DNA from: Ekhidna lutea | GTDB taxonomy: Bacteria; Bacteroidota; Bacteroidia; Cytophagales; Cyclobacteriaceae | Assembly: GCF_900188325.1 (NCBI RefSeq) | Contig: NZ_FZPD01000003.1 | Span: 1-64,000 of the forward strand | Length of the DNA: 64,000 nucleotides | Direction: 5' to 3' | Shown here: positions 25,862-35,511 of the stretch, one piece after another | Layout: each line of letters begins with the position of its first letter | How positions within the stretch are numbered: position 1 is the first letter of the stretch | Notes under the pieces: model-generated | Seen by the model: the letters and a program-made list of their open reading frames with translations, nothing else | Databases searched by the model: none | Told to the model about the DNA's origin: nothing | Made by a program: the position numbers and the translations under genes

Positions 25862-27123
25862 TAAGCCAATTTAATAATTTCCATTTCCTGATCTATTCCT
25901 TTTAGCTTCACATTACCCAGTGAGGTCCCATTTGATGACATATGTTTGACGTCATTGTAAAAGTTTGAAGATACTAACCACGAGCAGTTGTAGTCCTTTG
26001 TGAGCTGCTCAAGTCGTGCTGCTGTGATAACCGGGATGCCGGAGATTGAGAATTGCTGACGTGTACTGTTACCAATATTGCCTGCTATAATTTCTCCATT
26101 ATGAATCCCTATTCCGACTTTGATTTCTTCATTCCAGTCGGACTTGTTCATGGCGCTTATCTTGGACAGAATATCCCGTCCTGCTTTAAAAGCATTTTCA
26201 GGCGTATCCCCATCTTCCGAGGCAAAAGAAGCCATTAGGCCATCACCCATGATCTGGTTGATCATTCCACCATTGTTATGAATGCAATCCATAATAGGCC
26301 CGAAAAATCGATTCTGAAATTCATTCACGTCTTCTGGAGAGAGTAGCTGCACCCGCTGGGTAAAGTCTCTGATATCTAAGAACAGAACTGATGCTTTAAT
26401 CTTGAAACTGGCACCACCGGCTTCTGTTAATGCCTGAACTACCTCTTTGGATACTTGCTTGCTAAACAACGATTCAATTTGGTCTCGTTCCTCCTGAGTT
26501 TTAATCGAAACTGTAAGCCTCTTACTTAACTCGCTTGCAACAAGTCCGGCACAAGTACCGGCAATTAGAAACATAATTGCTTTTGTGTAGTAGACAATGG
26601 ATGGAAGCATGGATGCAGTATCATACGTTTCGAACGTCCAATAAATAATTATGACATACATCATCGAAATTAATGCCCCATTCATGAAGCTAATCCAAAA
26701 ATTTAAGTAGAGGGCGGAAACGATAATTATTGGAACGAAAATGAATATAAGCGGAGAGTCTAGAAAAATTCCATTGCCTTCCCATTTAATAATAAAATAG
26801 AGCCAAATGAAAGGCACAATCGAATCTGAAATGACCGAGTAATATTTATACCAAATTGGAAGAGGTTTTTCACAATCTGCGATCTTTCCAACCATCCATC
26901 GCGAGATTAAAAGTATTACAATGAATCCTGCAGAGGTATAAACTCCTAGCTTTATACTCCTTTCATCCAAAAAAGTATCTGAAATTGTAGTTGGAAAGAA
27001 GATCATATTGGTCAATAGCAAGACCAATCCAATAACCAGAATGCCGATAAAAATTTCCAGCCTTCGCTTTTCGGTTTTGACAATCTCAAGATCAATGCAT
27101 TTTTCTAGCTCTTCTATTTGCAT
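25861..27123 (-). CDS. Membrane class III nucleotidyl cyclase with divergent active site
   Basis: The N-terminal 210 residues carry about six membrane helices, and the C-terminal 190 are a class III cyclase domain. Both metal Asp residues are present (FLDIRDFT and MGDGLM). The base-recognising Lys of the usual DKFIGD is Gln (MINQIMGDG), the matching Asp/Thr of DYTVIG is Gln (QQFSISG), and the catalytic Asn of VNLAAR is Ile (VITAAR); the Arg is kept. Similar NQ/GDG variants occur in other Bacteroidota, so it is a subfamily rather than a decayed gene. The nucleotide made is therefore open. It is operonic with ppk1 and about 2 kb from the PycTM gene. Confidence 0.85.
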   Translation of the reverse strand: MQIEELEKCIDLEIVKTEKRRLEIFIGILVIGLVLLLTNMIFFPTTISDTFLDERSIKLGVYTSAGFIVILLISRWMVGKIADCEKPLPIWYKYYSVISDSIVPFIWLYFIIKWEGNGIFLDSPLIFIFVPIIIVSALYLNFWISFMNGALISMMYVIIIYWTFETYDTASMLPSIVYYTKAIMFLIAGTCAGLVASELSKRLTVSIKTQEERDQIESLFSKQVSKEVVQALTEAGGASFKIKASVLFLDIRDFTQRVQLLSPEDVNEFQNRFFGPIMDCIHNNGGMINQIMGDGLMASFASEDGDTPENAFKAGRDILSKISAMNKSDWNEEIKVGIGIHNGEIIAGNIGNSTRQQFSISGIPVITAARLEQLTKDYNCSWLVSSNFYNDVKHMSSNGTSLGNVKLKGIDQEMEIIKLA

Positions 27124-27223
27124 GAAGGTTTTCCTTTTGGCAGGATAAAGGTAATTTTAAATAACGCCGCAAGTAATAAGGCGAATTATACTTGAGTTGG
27201 TTCCCGATTAAAGGATTTGTTTT

Positions 27224-28051
27224 ATGAATATACGGTTAATTTCTGAGGGAGATTTCGAAAAGTTATTTCATGCGTTCAAGGCGGCTTTCACAGATAATGC
27301 TGTTAAACTTCAGCCTACCCGTGACGAATTTTCCTACCGCATCCACAAAAAATTGAAGTTCAACATGGATATTTCAGCGGTTGGTTTTGATGGGAACGAA
27401 ATGACTGGCTTCATACTTCACAGTTCAAATCTCTATCAAGGCATCCCAACTGCTTATAATGGTGGTACTGGCGTTTTACCTGGCTTTAGGAACCAAAAAA
27501 TGGCAGAAAAAATGTATGAATTTCTGATTCCAAAAATTCAAGCCAAATTCCTCGCCAGGATTTTATTAGAGGTTGTTGAAGGCAATCAAAAAGCCATATC
27601 ACTGTATGAAAAAATAGGATTCACTTTTAAACGTAGATTTCATTGCTATAAGCTTACCGAGACATTCAAGCTAGATTCGGACATCCTGATTACAGAAGGT
27701 AAAATATCGGAAGTGAATTTCAACTTCAATGATTTTGAACCATCATTTATTGACAGTTCCGAACATTTAAAAATAGGAAATGAAAAGGTGTTACTTGCAA
27801 AAGATCAATCGGAAGTCATCGGGTATGTAATCATGCAACCTCATTTGGGCCGAATCTCCCAATTAGCCGTTAGTGGATTCCATCGTAGTAAAGGCGTTGG
27901 GGAAGCACTCGTAAGTGCGGCTCAGGCTGCTGCTAAAAAGCCGCTTACCATTATGAACATTCCGGATGATGAATTTGGGTTCGATGCATTTTTAAAAAAG
28001 TGTGGTTTTCAAAATCAGGTCAATCAATATGAAATGGAATTGATAATTTAG
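27224..28051 (+). CDS. GNAT acetyltransferase with two GNAT modules
   Basis: The 275-residue protein contains an N-terminal GNAT fold (about 1-145) with a long acetyl-CoA loop region (GVLPGFRNQKMAEKM) and the family ending ALYEKIGF-like SLYEKIGFTF. A second, smaller GNAT module (about 180-270) has ISQLAVSGFHRSKGVGEALV and FLKKCGF. The substrate is unknown. Its stop is directly followed by the murF-alr start, so the genes are probably cotranscribed. Confidence 0.8.
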   Translation: MNIRLISEGDFEKLFHAFKAAFTDNAVKLQPTRDEFSYRIHKKLKFNMDISAVGFDGNEMTGFILHSSNLYQGIPTAYNGGTGVLPGFRNQKMAEKMYEFLIPKIQAKFLARILLEVVEGNQKAISLYEKIGFTFKRRFHCYKLTETFKLDSDILITEGKISEVNFNFNDFEPSFIDSSEHLKIGNEKVLLAKDQSEVIGYVIMQPHLGRISQLAVSGFHRSKGVGEALVSAAQAAAKKPLTIMNIPDDEFGFDAFLKKCGFQNQVNQYEMELII

Positions 28052-28054
28052 GTG

Positions 28055-30439
28055 ATGCTTTTTTCACACCTCAAAAAAACTACCAATGGACAACTGAGCC
28101 TTGATCAGGATTTAGAGGTAAGCCGGTTTTCAACCGACACCAGAAACCTGACCGGGCATCCTTCCGAAGTATTTATTGCAATCAAAAGAAAACGAGATGG
28201 ACACGATTATATCAAAAATGCAATATCAAAAGGAACCAGGAATTTCATTGTGTCTAGTGATATTGAGGTTGCCGATGTAAACGTCCTCCTGGTATCAGAC
28301 ACCTTAAAAGCGTTCCATCAAATAGCATATCATCACAGGAAAAAATTCAAAATCCCACTTATAGGCATTACTGGGAGCAATGGAAAAACGATAGTTAAAG
28401 AATGGCTCTCGACCATTCTTTCAGAGCATTTTTATGTGGTTAAAAGCCCCAGAAGCTACAACTCACAGATAGGGGTTCCAACTTCTTTAATGGAAATCAA
28501 AAAAAACCATGAGGTAGGGATATTTGAGGCCGGCATTTCTCAAAAAGGAGAGATGGAGCACTTACAGAAGATAATCAATCCAACGTTAGGAGTTTTTACC
28601 AATCTGGGGCATGCGCATGATGATGGTTTTGATTCGTTAGATCAAAAACTAGAGGAAAAGCTCGCTCTTTTCTCCAATTCAGAAAAAGTAATATGCCGAG
28701 GAGATACCAGTTACTTCGCCAAAATACAGAAACAACTTGGGGATAAGCTTGTGTCATGGAACCCAGATGGCACTGGCAAATACAATGTGAAGTGGAACCC
28801 GCATTACATCGCAGTAAATAGTTATAAGTTCCAAACAGAATTCAGTGATCCATCACAATTAGAGAACTTAACTCATGCCATTGTAGCAGCGCTTGAAATG
28901 GGTCTTGCACAAGATGAAATCCAGCGTGGTGTCAACCTAATTGAAAACGTGCCCATGCGTCTTGAATTGAAGGAGGGGATTAATGGATGCTACCTTTTGG
29001 ATGATACCTACAACAACGACGTGATAGGGTTAAAAGTAGCGCTTGATTATCTTGAATCTCATCAGCAAAACAGCAAACGAACGCTCATTCTCTCCGATAT
29101 TCTTCATTCCGGTTTGCCGGATGAAAAGCTTTACAAAGACGTGTCAGATCTGTTAAAATCAAAATCAGTCGATCGGTTAATCGGAGTGGGGCCTAGAATC
29201 TCTGCAGCCGAGCATGTTTTTCAGATAGAGCGAATATTTTTTGATAGCACTGATGCCTTATTAGCGGATCTGCCTGATTTCAAAGATGAGATGGTGGTAA
29301 TCAAAGGAGCACGAGATTTTGAATTGGAACGTGTCACTCAAAAGCTTGAGGAAAGGAGTCACGGCACAGTACTCGAGGTGAATTTTGAGTCACTACAGTA
29401 TAACCTCAATCAATATAGAAATTTACTCAAGCCAACAACAAAGTTGATGGTGATGGTGAAAGCCAACGCATATGGTAGTGGATTACTTGAAGTAGCTAAT
29501 TTTCTTCAGCATCAGCGAGTAGATATGCTAGGTGTAGCCTATGTAGATGAAGCCATCCTTCTACGCAAAAACGGCATTCATATTCCAATCATGATTATGA
29601 ATCCACACATTGCAAGTTTTGACCAATTTGAAAAGTATGACCTGCAAGCAGAGATATTTAGTTTCTCTTATCTAAATCGTATGATGAGGGATACTCAAAA
29701 GCCACCAAAAATCCATTTGAAAATTGATACCGGAATGCACAGATTGGGTTTTGCAAAAGATCATATTCTACAACTGACCGAAAATTTGAAAAAGCATCCT
29801 GACCTGATTGTGGAAAGTATTTTCACCCATTTTTCCAGCTCAGACATGAAGTCGGAAGATACATTCACCAGTCTTCAGGCGGAAGAATTTGATGATGTAT
29901 ACAACCAGATAGTTGACGCGCTTGGATACCAGCCAATTAAGCACGCTTGTAATTCGGCGGGGATGGTTCGGTGGCCTCAATATCACTATGATATGGTGCG
30001 TCTTGGAATTGGGTTACACGGATTTGATCCTTCCGGAGAGCTGAGTTTACGCCATTCAAGTCAACTAAAAACGGTCATTTCTCAGATTCAACATTTGAAA
30101 GCAGGTGATACTGTTGGTTATTCGCGAAAAGGGAAAATTGAAAATGACAGTAAAATCGCAATCATTCCTATCGGCTATGAAGACGGATATTCCAGAATTT
30201 TTGGAAACGGTCGAGCTCATGTTCGTGTCAATGATATACTTTGCCCTACAGTTGGTAATGTTTGTATGGATATGACCATGATTGATGTGACTGATGTTGA
30301 TGTTTCAGAGGGAGATGAGGTCATTATTTTTGGAAACAATCCAGAGATCAGCGATCTGGCGAAATGGTCTGATACCATTCCTTATGAAATTCTCACGAAT
30401 GTTAGCAACAGAGTTAAAAGAGTATTTGTATCTGAATAA
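28055..30439 (+). CDS. murF-alr: Bifunctional MurF ligase / alanine racemase
   Basis: The first 435 residues are MurF, which adds D-Ala-D-Ala to UDP-MurNAc-tripeptide: P-loop GITGSNGKTIVKEW, GIFEAGISQKGEM, NLGHAHDDGF and VIKGARDFELE. The remaining 355 are a PLP-dependent alanine racemase with VMVKANAYGSGL (the PLP Lys), HLKIDTGMHRLGF, CNSAGMVRWP, IPIGYEDGYSR and VGNVCMDMTMID. The fusion, making and using D-Ala, is standard in Bacteroidota. A GTG at 28052 immediately precedes the chosen ATG and could also serve as the start. Confidence 0.95.
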   Translation: MLFSHLKKTTNGQLSLDQDLEVSRFSTDTRNLTGHPSEVFIAIKRKRDGHDYIKNAISKGTRNFIVSSDIEVADVNVLLVSDTLKAFHQIAYHHRKKFKIPLIGITGSNGKTIVKEWLSTILSEHFYVVKSPRSYNSQIGVPTSLMEIKKNHEVGIFEAGISQKGEMEHLQKIINPTLGVFTNLGHAHDDGFDSLDQKLEEKLALFSNSEKVICRGDTSYFAKIQKQLGDKLVSWNPDGTGKYNVKWNPHYIAVNSYKFQTEFSDPSQLENLTHAIVAALEMGLAQDEIQRGVNLIENVPMRLELKEGINGCYLLDDTYNNDVIGLKVALDYLESHQQNSKRTLILSDILHSGLPDEKLYKDVSDLLKSKSVDRLIGVGPRISAAEHVFQIERIFFDSTDALLADLPDFKDEMVVIKGARDFELERVTQKLEERSHGTVLEVNFESLQYNLNQYRNLLKPTTKLMVMVKANAYGSGLLEVANFLQHQRVDMLGVAYVDEAILLRKNGIHIPIMIMNPHIASFDQFEKYDLQAEIFSFSYLNRMMRDTQKPPKIHLKIDTGMHRLGFAKDHILQLTENLKKHPDLIVESIFTHFSSSDMKSEDTFTSLQAEEFDDVYNQIVDALGYQPIKHACNSAGMVRWPQYHYDMVRLGIGLHGFDPSGELSLRHSSQLKTVISQIQHLKAGDTVGYSRKGKIENDSKIAIIPIGYEDGYSRIFGNGRAHVRVNDILCPTVGNVCMDMTMIDVTDVDVSEGDEVIIFGNNPEISDLAKWSDTIPYEILTNVSNRVKRVFVSE

Positions 30440-30448
30440 TTAAAGAAG

Positions 30449-31072
30449 ATGAAAACCAAGACTAGCATCAAATTACGAAATGGATTTTATGGGTTTTTAT
30501 GCATTGGGGTGGCTCTGTACGCACTTTCACATCTCTTCAGGGTAGACTTTTATTCATTCAAAATGAATGGAATTTCCACAAGCTCAATTTGGAGAACAGC
30601 CTTTCATTTTCACTTTATTGGAGGAGCAGTGGCGCTAGCGATTGGCTGGACACAATTTTTGAAAAACTTTCGATCCACGCATTTAAAAACACATCGAAGG
30701 CTAGGGTATGTCTACATCACAGCTATTCTTTTGATTAGCTCTCCTGCTGCTTTTTACATGGCTCTTTATGCCAATGGCGGATTCAATAATGTGGTTGGCT
30801 TTGGGATGATGGCGCTGTGCTGGTTTGGTTTTACAGCAATGGCATTTGTAAAAATCAAGAATAAAGACTTAGATGCCCATGAGCGATGGATGATCAGAAG
30901 CTTTGCGGTAACACTTGGTGCCGTTACGCTTCGAGTTTTTATGCCAATAATGATTATATCAGGTGTTTCTCCTGAAGAGGCATATCAGGTGATTGCGTGG
31001 TTTTGTTGGGTTCCCAACCTTTTTGTTGCAGAGTATCTCATCAGCAAGAAGTACTTAGCCGCCGCATCCTAG
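30449..31072 (+). CDS. DUF2306 membrane protein
   Basis: The 207-residue protein has about six membrane helices and the DUF2306 pattern FHFHFIGGAVALAIGWTQF, LKTHRRLGYVYI, FGMMALCWFGFTAMA and DAHERWMIRSFAVT. The conserved His residues resemble haem- or metal-binding positions of ferric-reductase-like membrane proteins, but the function is unknown. It follows murF-alr by 9 nt. Its last 18 bases overlap the 3' end of a small gene on the other strand. Confidence 0.8.
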   Translation: MKTKTSIKLRNGFYGFLCIGVALYALSHLFRVDFYSFKMNGISTSSIWRTAFHFHFIGGAVALAIGWTQFLKNFRSTHLKTHRRLGYVYITAILLISSPAAFYMALYANGGFNNVVGFGMMALCWFGFTAMAFVKIKNKDLDAHERWMIRSFAVTLGAVTLRVFMPIMIISGVSPEEAYQVIAWFCWVPNLFVAEYLISKKYLAAAS

Positions 31073-31183
31073 GTTTTTACTAAAGTCCAGGTCTTCAGGA
31101 AATCCTCCATGATCATTCTCTTCGTGGTTTTCCGTCGGCTTTTCTTCTTCCTTTTCGTTCACTTTTTTAGACTTCTTTTCCAT
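31055..31183 (-). CDS. 42-residue small protein with C-terminal NLGCGG
   Basis: The minus strand holds an ATG at 31183 and a stop at 31055. The peptide begins MEKKSKKVNEKEEEKPTE, continues with NHEENDHGGFPEDLDFSK and ends NLGCGG. The charged N-terminus, the G-G-F-P-E-D-x-D centre and the terminal Cys-Gly-Gly look like a conserved small protein, not random DNA. I recall comparable short Bacteroidota proteins with a final LGCGG, but cannot confirm a family. It fills the otherwise empty gap between DUF2306 and purK. Codon use is Lys/Glu-rich like its neighbours. Confidence 0.55.
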   Translation of the reverse strand: MEKKSKKVNEKEEEKPTENHEENDHGGFPEDLDFSKNLGCGG

Positions 31184-31233
31184 TTGTTCAATTTACATCT
31201 TTCAAGATATAACCATGAACAGATCAGTAAGGT

Positions 31234-31241
31234 TATCTTTG
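31234..31241 (+). promoter_or_regulatory. -7 element of purK, leaderless position
   Basis: TATCTTTG is followed by CGGC and the ATG at 31246. No other ATG is available in the first 20 codons, so the start codon is firm and the mRNA is predicted to be leaderless. Confidence 0.65.
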
Positions 31242-31245
31242 CGGC

Positions 31246-32388
31246 ATGCCTGCAAAAGACATTACCGACCTGAAAATTGGCGTACTTGGAGGCGGTCAAC
31301 TTGGCCGTATGATGATCCAGTCTGCCATCAATTACAACCTGGATATTTCCATTTTAGATCCGGACGAAAATGCACCTTGTGCTCATTTAGTTAAGCACTT
31401 TTCCGTAGGGAAGCTTACAGATCATGATACGGTTTATAAGTGGGGTCAAAATTTTGACCTCATCACAATTGAAATAGAAAATGTAAGTGTTTCTGCCCTC
31501 AAGCAGTTAAAAAATGAAGGAGTCACCGTTTACCCTCAACCGGAAATCATCGAACTGATACAGGATAAACGAAAGCAAAAGACATTCTATAAAGCCAATC
31601 GCATCCCAACGTCTGACTTTGTACTCACTGAAAATGCGGCTGATGTAGCCAACCACCAGGACATGCTTCCAGGAGTAAATAAGCTAGGTACAGAAGGATA
31701 TGATGGCAGAGGCGTGCAGATGATACGATCTGAAGCTGATTTGCCTAAAGCATTTGACAAACCCGGACTTTTGGAGAAGTTGGTTGATTTCGAGAGAGAG
31801 CTAAGCGTGGTAGTTGCCAGAAACGAAAAAGGTGAAATGGATTGTTTTCCGGTAGTTGAATTGTCCTACCATCCCGAACAAAACCTAGTGGAGTTCCTTT
31901 TTGCTCCGGCCCAAATCTCTAGTGAGAACGAGGAAAAGGCCTACAAGCTGGCAAAAGATGTCATTGAAAAATTAGACATGGTTGGACTACTTGCCGTTGA
32001 AATGTTTTTAACAAAAGAGGGGGACGTGCTGGTAAATGAGGTGGCTCCTCGCACCCATAATTCCGGTCATCATACGATTGAAGCTAATCGAACCTCGCAG
32101 TTTGAGCAGCACCTCAGAGCCATACTCAATATGCCTTTGGGGTCCACAGAGCTAATTACTCCTGCAGCGATGGTCAATCTTTTAGGAGAAGATGGATTTA
32201 CAGGAAATGCTCAATATGAAGGAATGGAGGAGTGCATGGCAATGAATGGAGTTTATGTGCATCTTTATGGAAAGAAATTAACCAAGCCTTTCAGGAAAAT
32301 GGGGCATGTGACTATCACTGATGACTCTATACAAGATTTAAAATCTAAGGCCAGAAAGGTCAAAGACACACTTAAAGTAAAAGCATAA
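31246..32388 (+). CDS. purK: 5-(carboxyamino)imidazole ribonucleotide synthase
   Basis: This 380-residue ATP-grasp enzyme has the PurK start [23 protein letters not shown], the ATP-grasp loop [13 protein letters not shown], and [17 protein letters not shown]. It makes N5-CAIR from AIR, ATP and bicarbonate in purine synthesis. Its last base overlaps purE (TAATG), so the two enzymes of consecutive steps are translationally coupled. Confidence 0.96.
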   Translation: MPAKDITDLKIGVLGGGQLGRMMIQSAINYNLDISILDPDENAPCAHLVKHFSVGKLTDHDTVYKWGQNFDLITIEIENVSVSALKQLKNEGVTVYPQPEIIELIQDKRKQKTFYKANRIPTSDFVLTENAADVANHQDMLPGVNKLGTEGYDGRGVQMIRSEADLPKAFDKPGLLEKLVDFERELSVVVARNEKGEMDCFPVVELSYHPEQNLVEFLFAPAQISSENEEKAYKLAKDVIEKLDMVGLLAVEMFLTKEGDVLVNEVAPRTHNSGHHTIEANRTSQFEQHLRAILNMPLGSTELITPAAMVNLLGEDGFTGNAQYEGMEECMAMNGVYVHLYGKKLTKPFRKMGHVTITDDSIQDLKSKARKVKDTLKVKA

Positions 32389-32879
32389 TGGCAGCACCAA
32401 AGGTTGGAATCATCATGGGAAGCAAATCAGATCTTCCCGTCATGCAGCAAGCAGCAGATATTTTAGATGATCTAGGCGTTTCTTTTGAATTGACGATTGT
32501 TTCTGCTCACCGCACCCCTCATCGAATGGTAGAGTATGCCGAAGGCGCACGATCAAAAGGGTTGCAGGTAATTATTGCCGGTGCAGGCGGAGCAGCTCAC
32601 CTCCCTGGAATGGTTGCCTCGTTGACCACCTTGCCTGTAATAGGCGTACCGGTTAAGTCTAGCAACTCGATTGATGGTTGGGATTCGATACTTTCGATTC
32701 TTCAGATGCCTGGAGGGATTCCGGTGGCAACAGTAGCACTGGACGGTGCAAAAAATGCCGGAATATTAGCTGCTGAGATCGTAGGAGCGACTGATAATTC
32801 TATTGCTGATAATCTTCAACAGTATAAAGACGGCCTTAGAGATAAGGTAATGGAAAGTGTTAAAAGCCTGGAAAAATAG
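32388..32879 (+). CDS. purE: N5-CAIR mutase
   Basis: The 163-residue protein has the PurE class I features [37 protein letters not shown] and PVIGVPVKS. The SAHRTP segment carries the catalytic His. It converts N5-CAIR to CAIR. It ends 2 nt before the stop of the convergent terC-like gene. Confidence 0.96.
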   Translation: MAAPKVGIIMGSKSDLPVMQQAADILDDLGVSFELTIVSAHRTPHRMVEYAEGARSKGLQVIIAGAGGAAHLPGMVASLTTLPVIGVPVKSSNSIDGWDSILSILQMPGGIPVATVALDGAKNAGILAAEIVGATDNSIADNLQQYKDGLRDKVMESVKSLEK

Positions 32880-32881
32880 TG

Positions 32882-33868
32882 CTATTCCTCTGCCGGAAGC
32901 TTCTCCTCAATAATTTCTTCAGGTGTTTCGTCTTTTGGAAACATTAGAGACAAGACTATGGCTAGTACTAATGCCCCGATAATTATGCCGAAGGATAGGT
33001 ATATAGGTACATGAATATCGAATATCTCAGCCAGCATTTTAGCTCCAATAAATATCAGTACGACTGACAAGCCCTTTTGTAAAAGGTAGAATTTGTCCAG
33101 AACATTGGCTAACAAGAAGAACATAGCCCTAAGACCCATAACTGCAAAAATGTTTGAGGTATAGATCACAAACTCATTCTGCGTGATTGCAAAAGCTGCT
33201 GGTATTGAGTCTACCGCAAAAATTAAATCTGTTGATTCGATTAGAATAATTACAAGAAATAATGGAGTAAATAGCAGCTTACCTTTTTCACGAATCCAGA
33301 ATTTTCCATCCTTATCAGAAGTACTCATTGGAAGTACTTTTTTTGCCGCCTTAAGTAGCGGATTTTTTTCCGGCTCCAGCTCCATATCATCTTCTTCACT
33401 AAATAGCTTGATCCCGGAGTAGACAAGGAATACACCAAACACATACAATATCCAGTGAAATTCTGCAATCAGTAATGCTCCAACAAATATGAATACTGCT
33501 CTGAATACAATTGCTCCCAGGATACCCCAGAAAAGGATATTGTGATAATACTCCTCTTTGACATTGAAATATCTGAGGATGAGCAAAATCACAAAAATGT
33601 TATCAATAGAGAGTGCCTTTTCAGTTATATAAGCGGAAAAGAATTCCAAGGTTGCCCCCGATCCTTCCCCGTAGAAGTAAATGAGAGTTCCATATCCGAC
33701 CGATACGAGCACCCAGAAAATAGACTGTTGTAATGCTTCTTTTTGAGAAACTTTCTGGTGCTTCTTGTGAAAAACACCCAGATCTACAATGAGAAACAGG
33801 ACTATAATAACTCCAAATACTCCAAAGAGTAATCCTTCATTTTGACCTGTAAATAAATTAAGCAGCAT
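32882..33868 (-). CDS. TerC/Alx family integral membrane protein
   Basis: The 328-residue protein has about nine membrane helices and the TerC signature: the first acidic residue in LIVDLGVF, the AYITEKALSIDNIFVILLI segment and ILIESTDLIFAVDSIPAAFA, with an acidic cytoplasmic loop (EEDDMELEPEKN). The family includes Alx and TerC, implicated in manganese export and tellurite resistance. A role in Mn2+ or Ca2+ transport is likely. The C-terminus is acidic. Confidence 0.88.
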   Translation of the reverse strand: MLLNLFTGQNEGLLFGVFGVIIVLFLIVDLGVFHKKHQKVSQKEALQQSIFWVLVSVGYGTLIYFYGEGSGATLEFFSAYITEKALSIDNIFVILLILRYFNVKEEYYHNILFWGILGAIVFRAVFIFVGALLIAEFHWILYVFGVFLVYSGIKLFSEEDDMELEPEKNPLLKAAKKVLPMSTSDKDGKFWIREKGKLLFTPLFLVIILIESTDLIFAVDSIPAAFAITQNEFVIYTSNIFAVMGLRAMFFLLANVLDKFYLLQKGLSVVLIFIGAKMLAEIFDIHVPIYLSFGIIIGALVLAIVLSLMFPKDETPEEIIEEKLPAEE

Positions 33869-33967
33869 TTTTAATGGCGATTATTCTTTATGAGGGCGCA
33901 ATCCAAATTAAGCAATAAACCACAAATAAAGAAAAAATTAATCGATATCGGTGGAGAAGTTTTCTAC

Positions 33968-35446
33968 TTAATGTCCCATAAAGAAGATAAGCCAGATAAT
34001 TATAAGGACAGGAAGCAATATGGGAATAGAATACTTTACAATATAAGAGAAGAAGGAGGGCATTTTAATACCTACTTGCTCAGCTATAGACTTAACCATA
34101 AAGTTTGGTCCATTGCCAATGTAAGTGAAGGCTCCAAAGAATACCGCACCTAGTGAAATGGCCATTAACGAGAGCAGCGACGATTTATATTCATCGTTGG
34201 CATAGGCTATCACTTCCTGAATGTTATTTACATCAGCCCCAACGCTTGCCATAGAGGCGGTCAGGAAATTAACATAGGTAGGAGCATTATCAAGGAATCC
34301 ACTTAAAAGACCTGTTCCCCAGTACAATGTACTCGGACGAATCAGTTTTTCACCTTCTGGTGATTGAGCGAAATCACTAACAAGCTCAAGAGCCGGCATC
34401 ATTGTAAAGAAGATTCCGATGAACAGAAAAGCTACTTCCCTGATTGGCTCAAAGCTGAACTCATTTCCCTGAATGGCTTGGAGGTCAGCATACTTAAATG
34501 ATCCAAAAGCTGCCAGAAGCATTATAATTTCTCGGATGTATGAGAACTTCTGGCCTTCATAAACAATCCCTGGAACCCAGTCAAAAACATTCGGATCAAG
34601 GAATACGGCTCCAACAACTATCGCTAGCCAAATAAAATTTCTTTTTCCAACAAGGGATACTTTACCAGTTGGTTCTTCCAGTTCATCTTCCTCTCCGCGC
34701 ATTAAGGCATAATTGGTTTTATTCCTAATGTCGAATAGATAGAAGAATACTAAAAGAATAATACAAGCTATGACCCATGGTACCAGGTTATGAATTAATG
34801 TCCACTGAAATGGGATACCTTTCAAAAACCCCAGGAATAATGGTGGATCCCCGATAGGGGTAAGTGATCCGCCCACATTACTCACAATAAAAATAAAGAA
34901 TACAATATGGTACGGTTTAATCCTGTTTTTATTGAGCCGGATAAATGGTCGAATCAGAAGCATGGACGCACCGGTTGTTCCTATGATGTTGGCAATAACT
35001 GCTCCTATTGCCAGGATAATCACGTTGGTCAATGGATGAGCATCTTTATCCACATTAATCAGAATACCTCCCGATGCTACGAAAAGTCCCGCTAGCAGTG
35101 CAATAAACTGCACATATTCAGCACCTGAATGTATAGGGGCATGTACATTATGAAGATAGAATAAGTAATATGTACAAACTATGATTGCCAGAATGACTGA
35201 TATGACCGGATAGCTTTTATGCCAGAAGTGAGGGTAAAATAGCGGTCCTGTTGCAATCATCAATAGTAAAATCACAAAAGGAGCTACACTCCACATTTTG
35301 GGCTTTTCGGATGCATGACCGCCCTCCACATCATGATCCATTGTTTGATGCGTTTCCTGTTGCTCTTGAATAGGAGCACTGTCATTAGCAAATGCAAATG
35401 ACAGGGTGCACACAAATATTAAAGCAACAAAAACTCTTCGAATCAT
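33968..35446 (-). CDS. NhaD-like sodium/proton antiporter
   Basis: The 492-residue protein starts with a signal-like helix followed by a His/Glu-rich periplasmic stretch (QEQQETHQTMDHD). About eleven helices of the ion-transporter superfamily follow. Key segments are IGAVIANIIGTTGASMLLIRP and SNVGGSLTPIGDPPLFLGFLKG, and later FLDNAPTYVNFL and YIGNGPNFMVKS. The GDPP and DNAPT motifs define the NhaD branch, which exports Na+ or Li+ in exchange for protons. An N-terminal cleaved segment is a known feature of some members. Confidence 0.82.
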   Translation of the reverse strand: MIRRVFVALIFVCTLSFAFANDSAPIQEQQETHQTMDHDVEGGHASEKPKMWSVAPFVILLLMIATGPLFYPHFWHKSYPVISVILAIIVCTYYLFYLHNVHAPIHSGAEYVQFIALLAGLFVASGGILINVDKDAHPLTNVIILAIGAVIANIIGTTGASMLLIRPFIRLNKNRIKPYHIVFFIFIVSNVGGSLTPIGDPPLFLGFLKGIPFQWTLIHNLVPWVIACIILLVFFYLFDIRNKTNYALMRGEEDELEEPTGKVSLVGKRNFIWLAIVVGAVFLDPNVFDWVPGIVYEGQKFSYIREIIMLLAAFGSFKYADLQAIQGNEFSFEPIREVAFLFIGIFFTMMPALELVSDFAQSPEGEKLIRPSTLYWGTGLLSGFLDNAPTYVNFLTASMASVGADVNNIQEVIAYANDEYKSSLLSLMAISLGAVFFGAFTYIGNGPNFMVKSIAEQVGIKMPSFFSYIVKYSIPILLPVLIIIWLIFFMGH

Positions 35447-35511
35447 GCTTAGGCGTAAGTGAATAATACTAAAGTTATCATTAGCGCAGACAAAAACAAA
35501 CCTACACCAAC

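Noticed and set aside
27211-27223. GGATTTG 4 nt before the GNAT ATG as another leaderless promoter
   Set aside because: It lacks the TA of the -7 element, so the match is too weak.
33890-34153. 87-codon plus frame between terC and nhaD
   Set aside because: Most of it lies antisense to the 3' end of the antiporter gene; there is no promoter or protein-like pattern.
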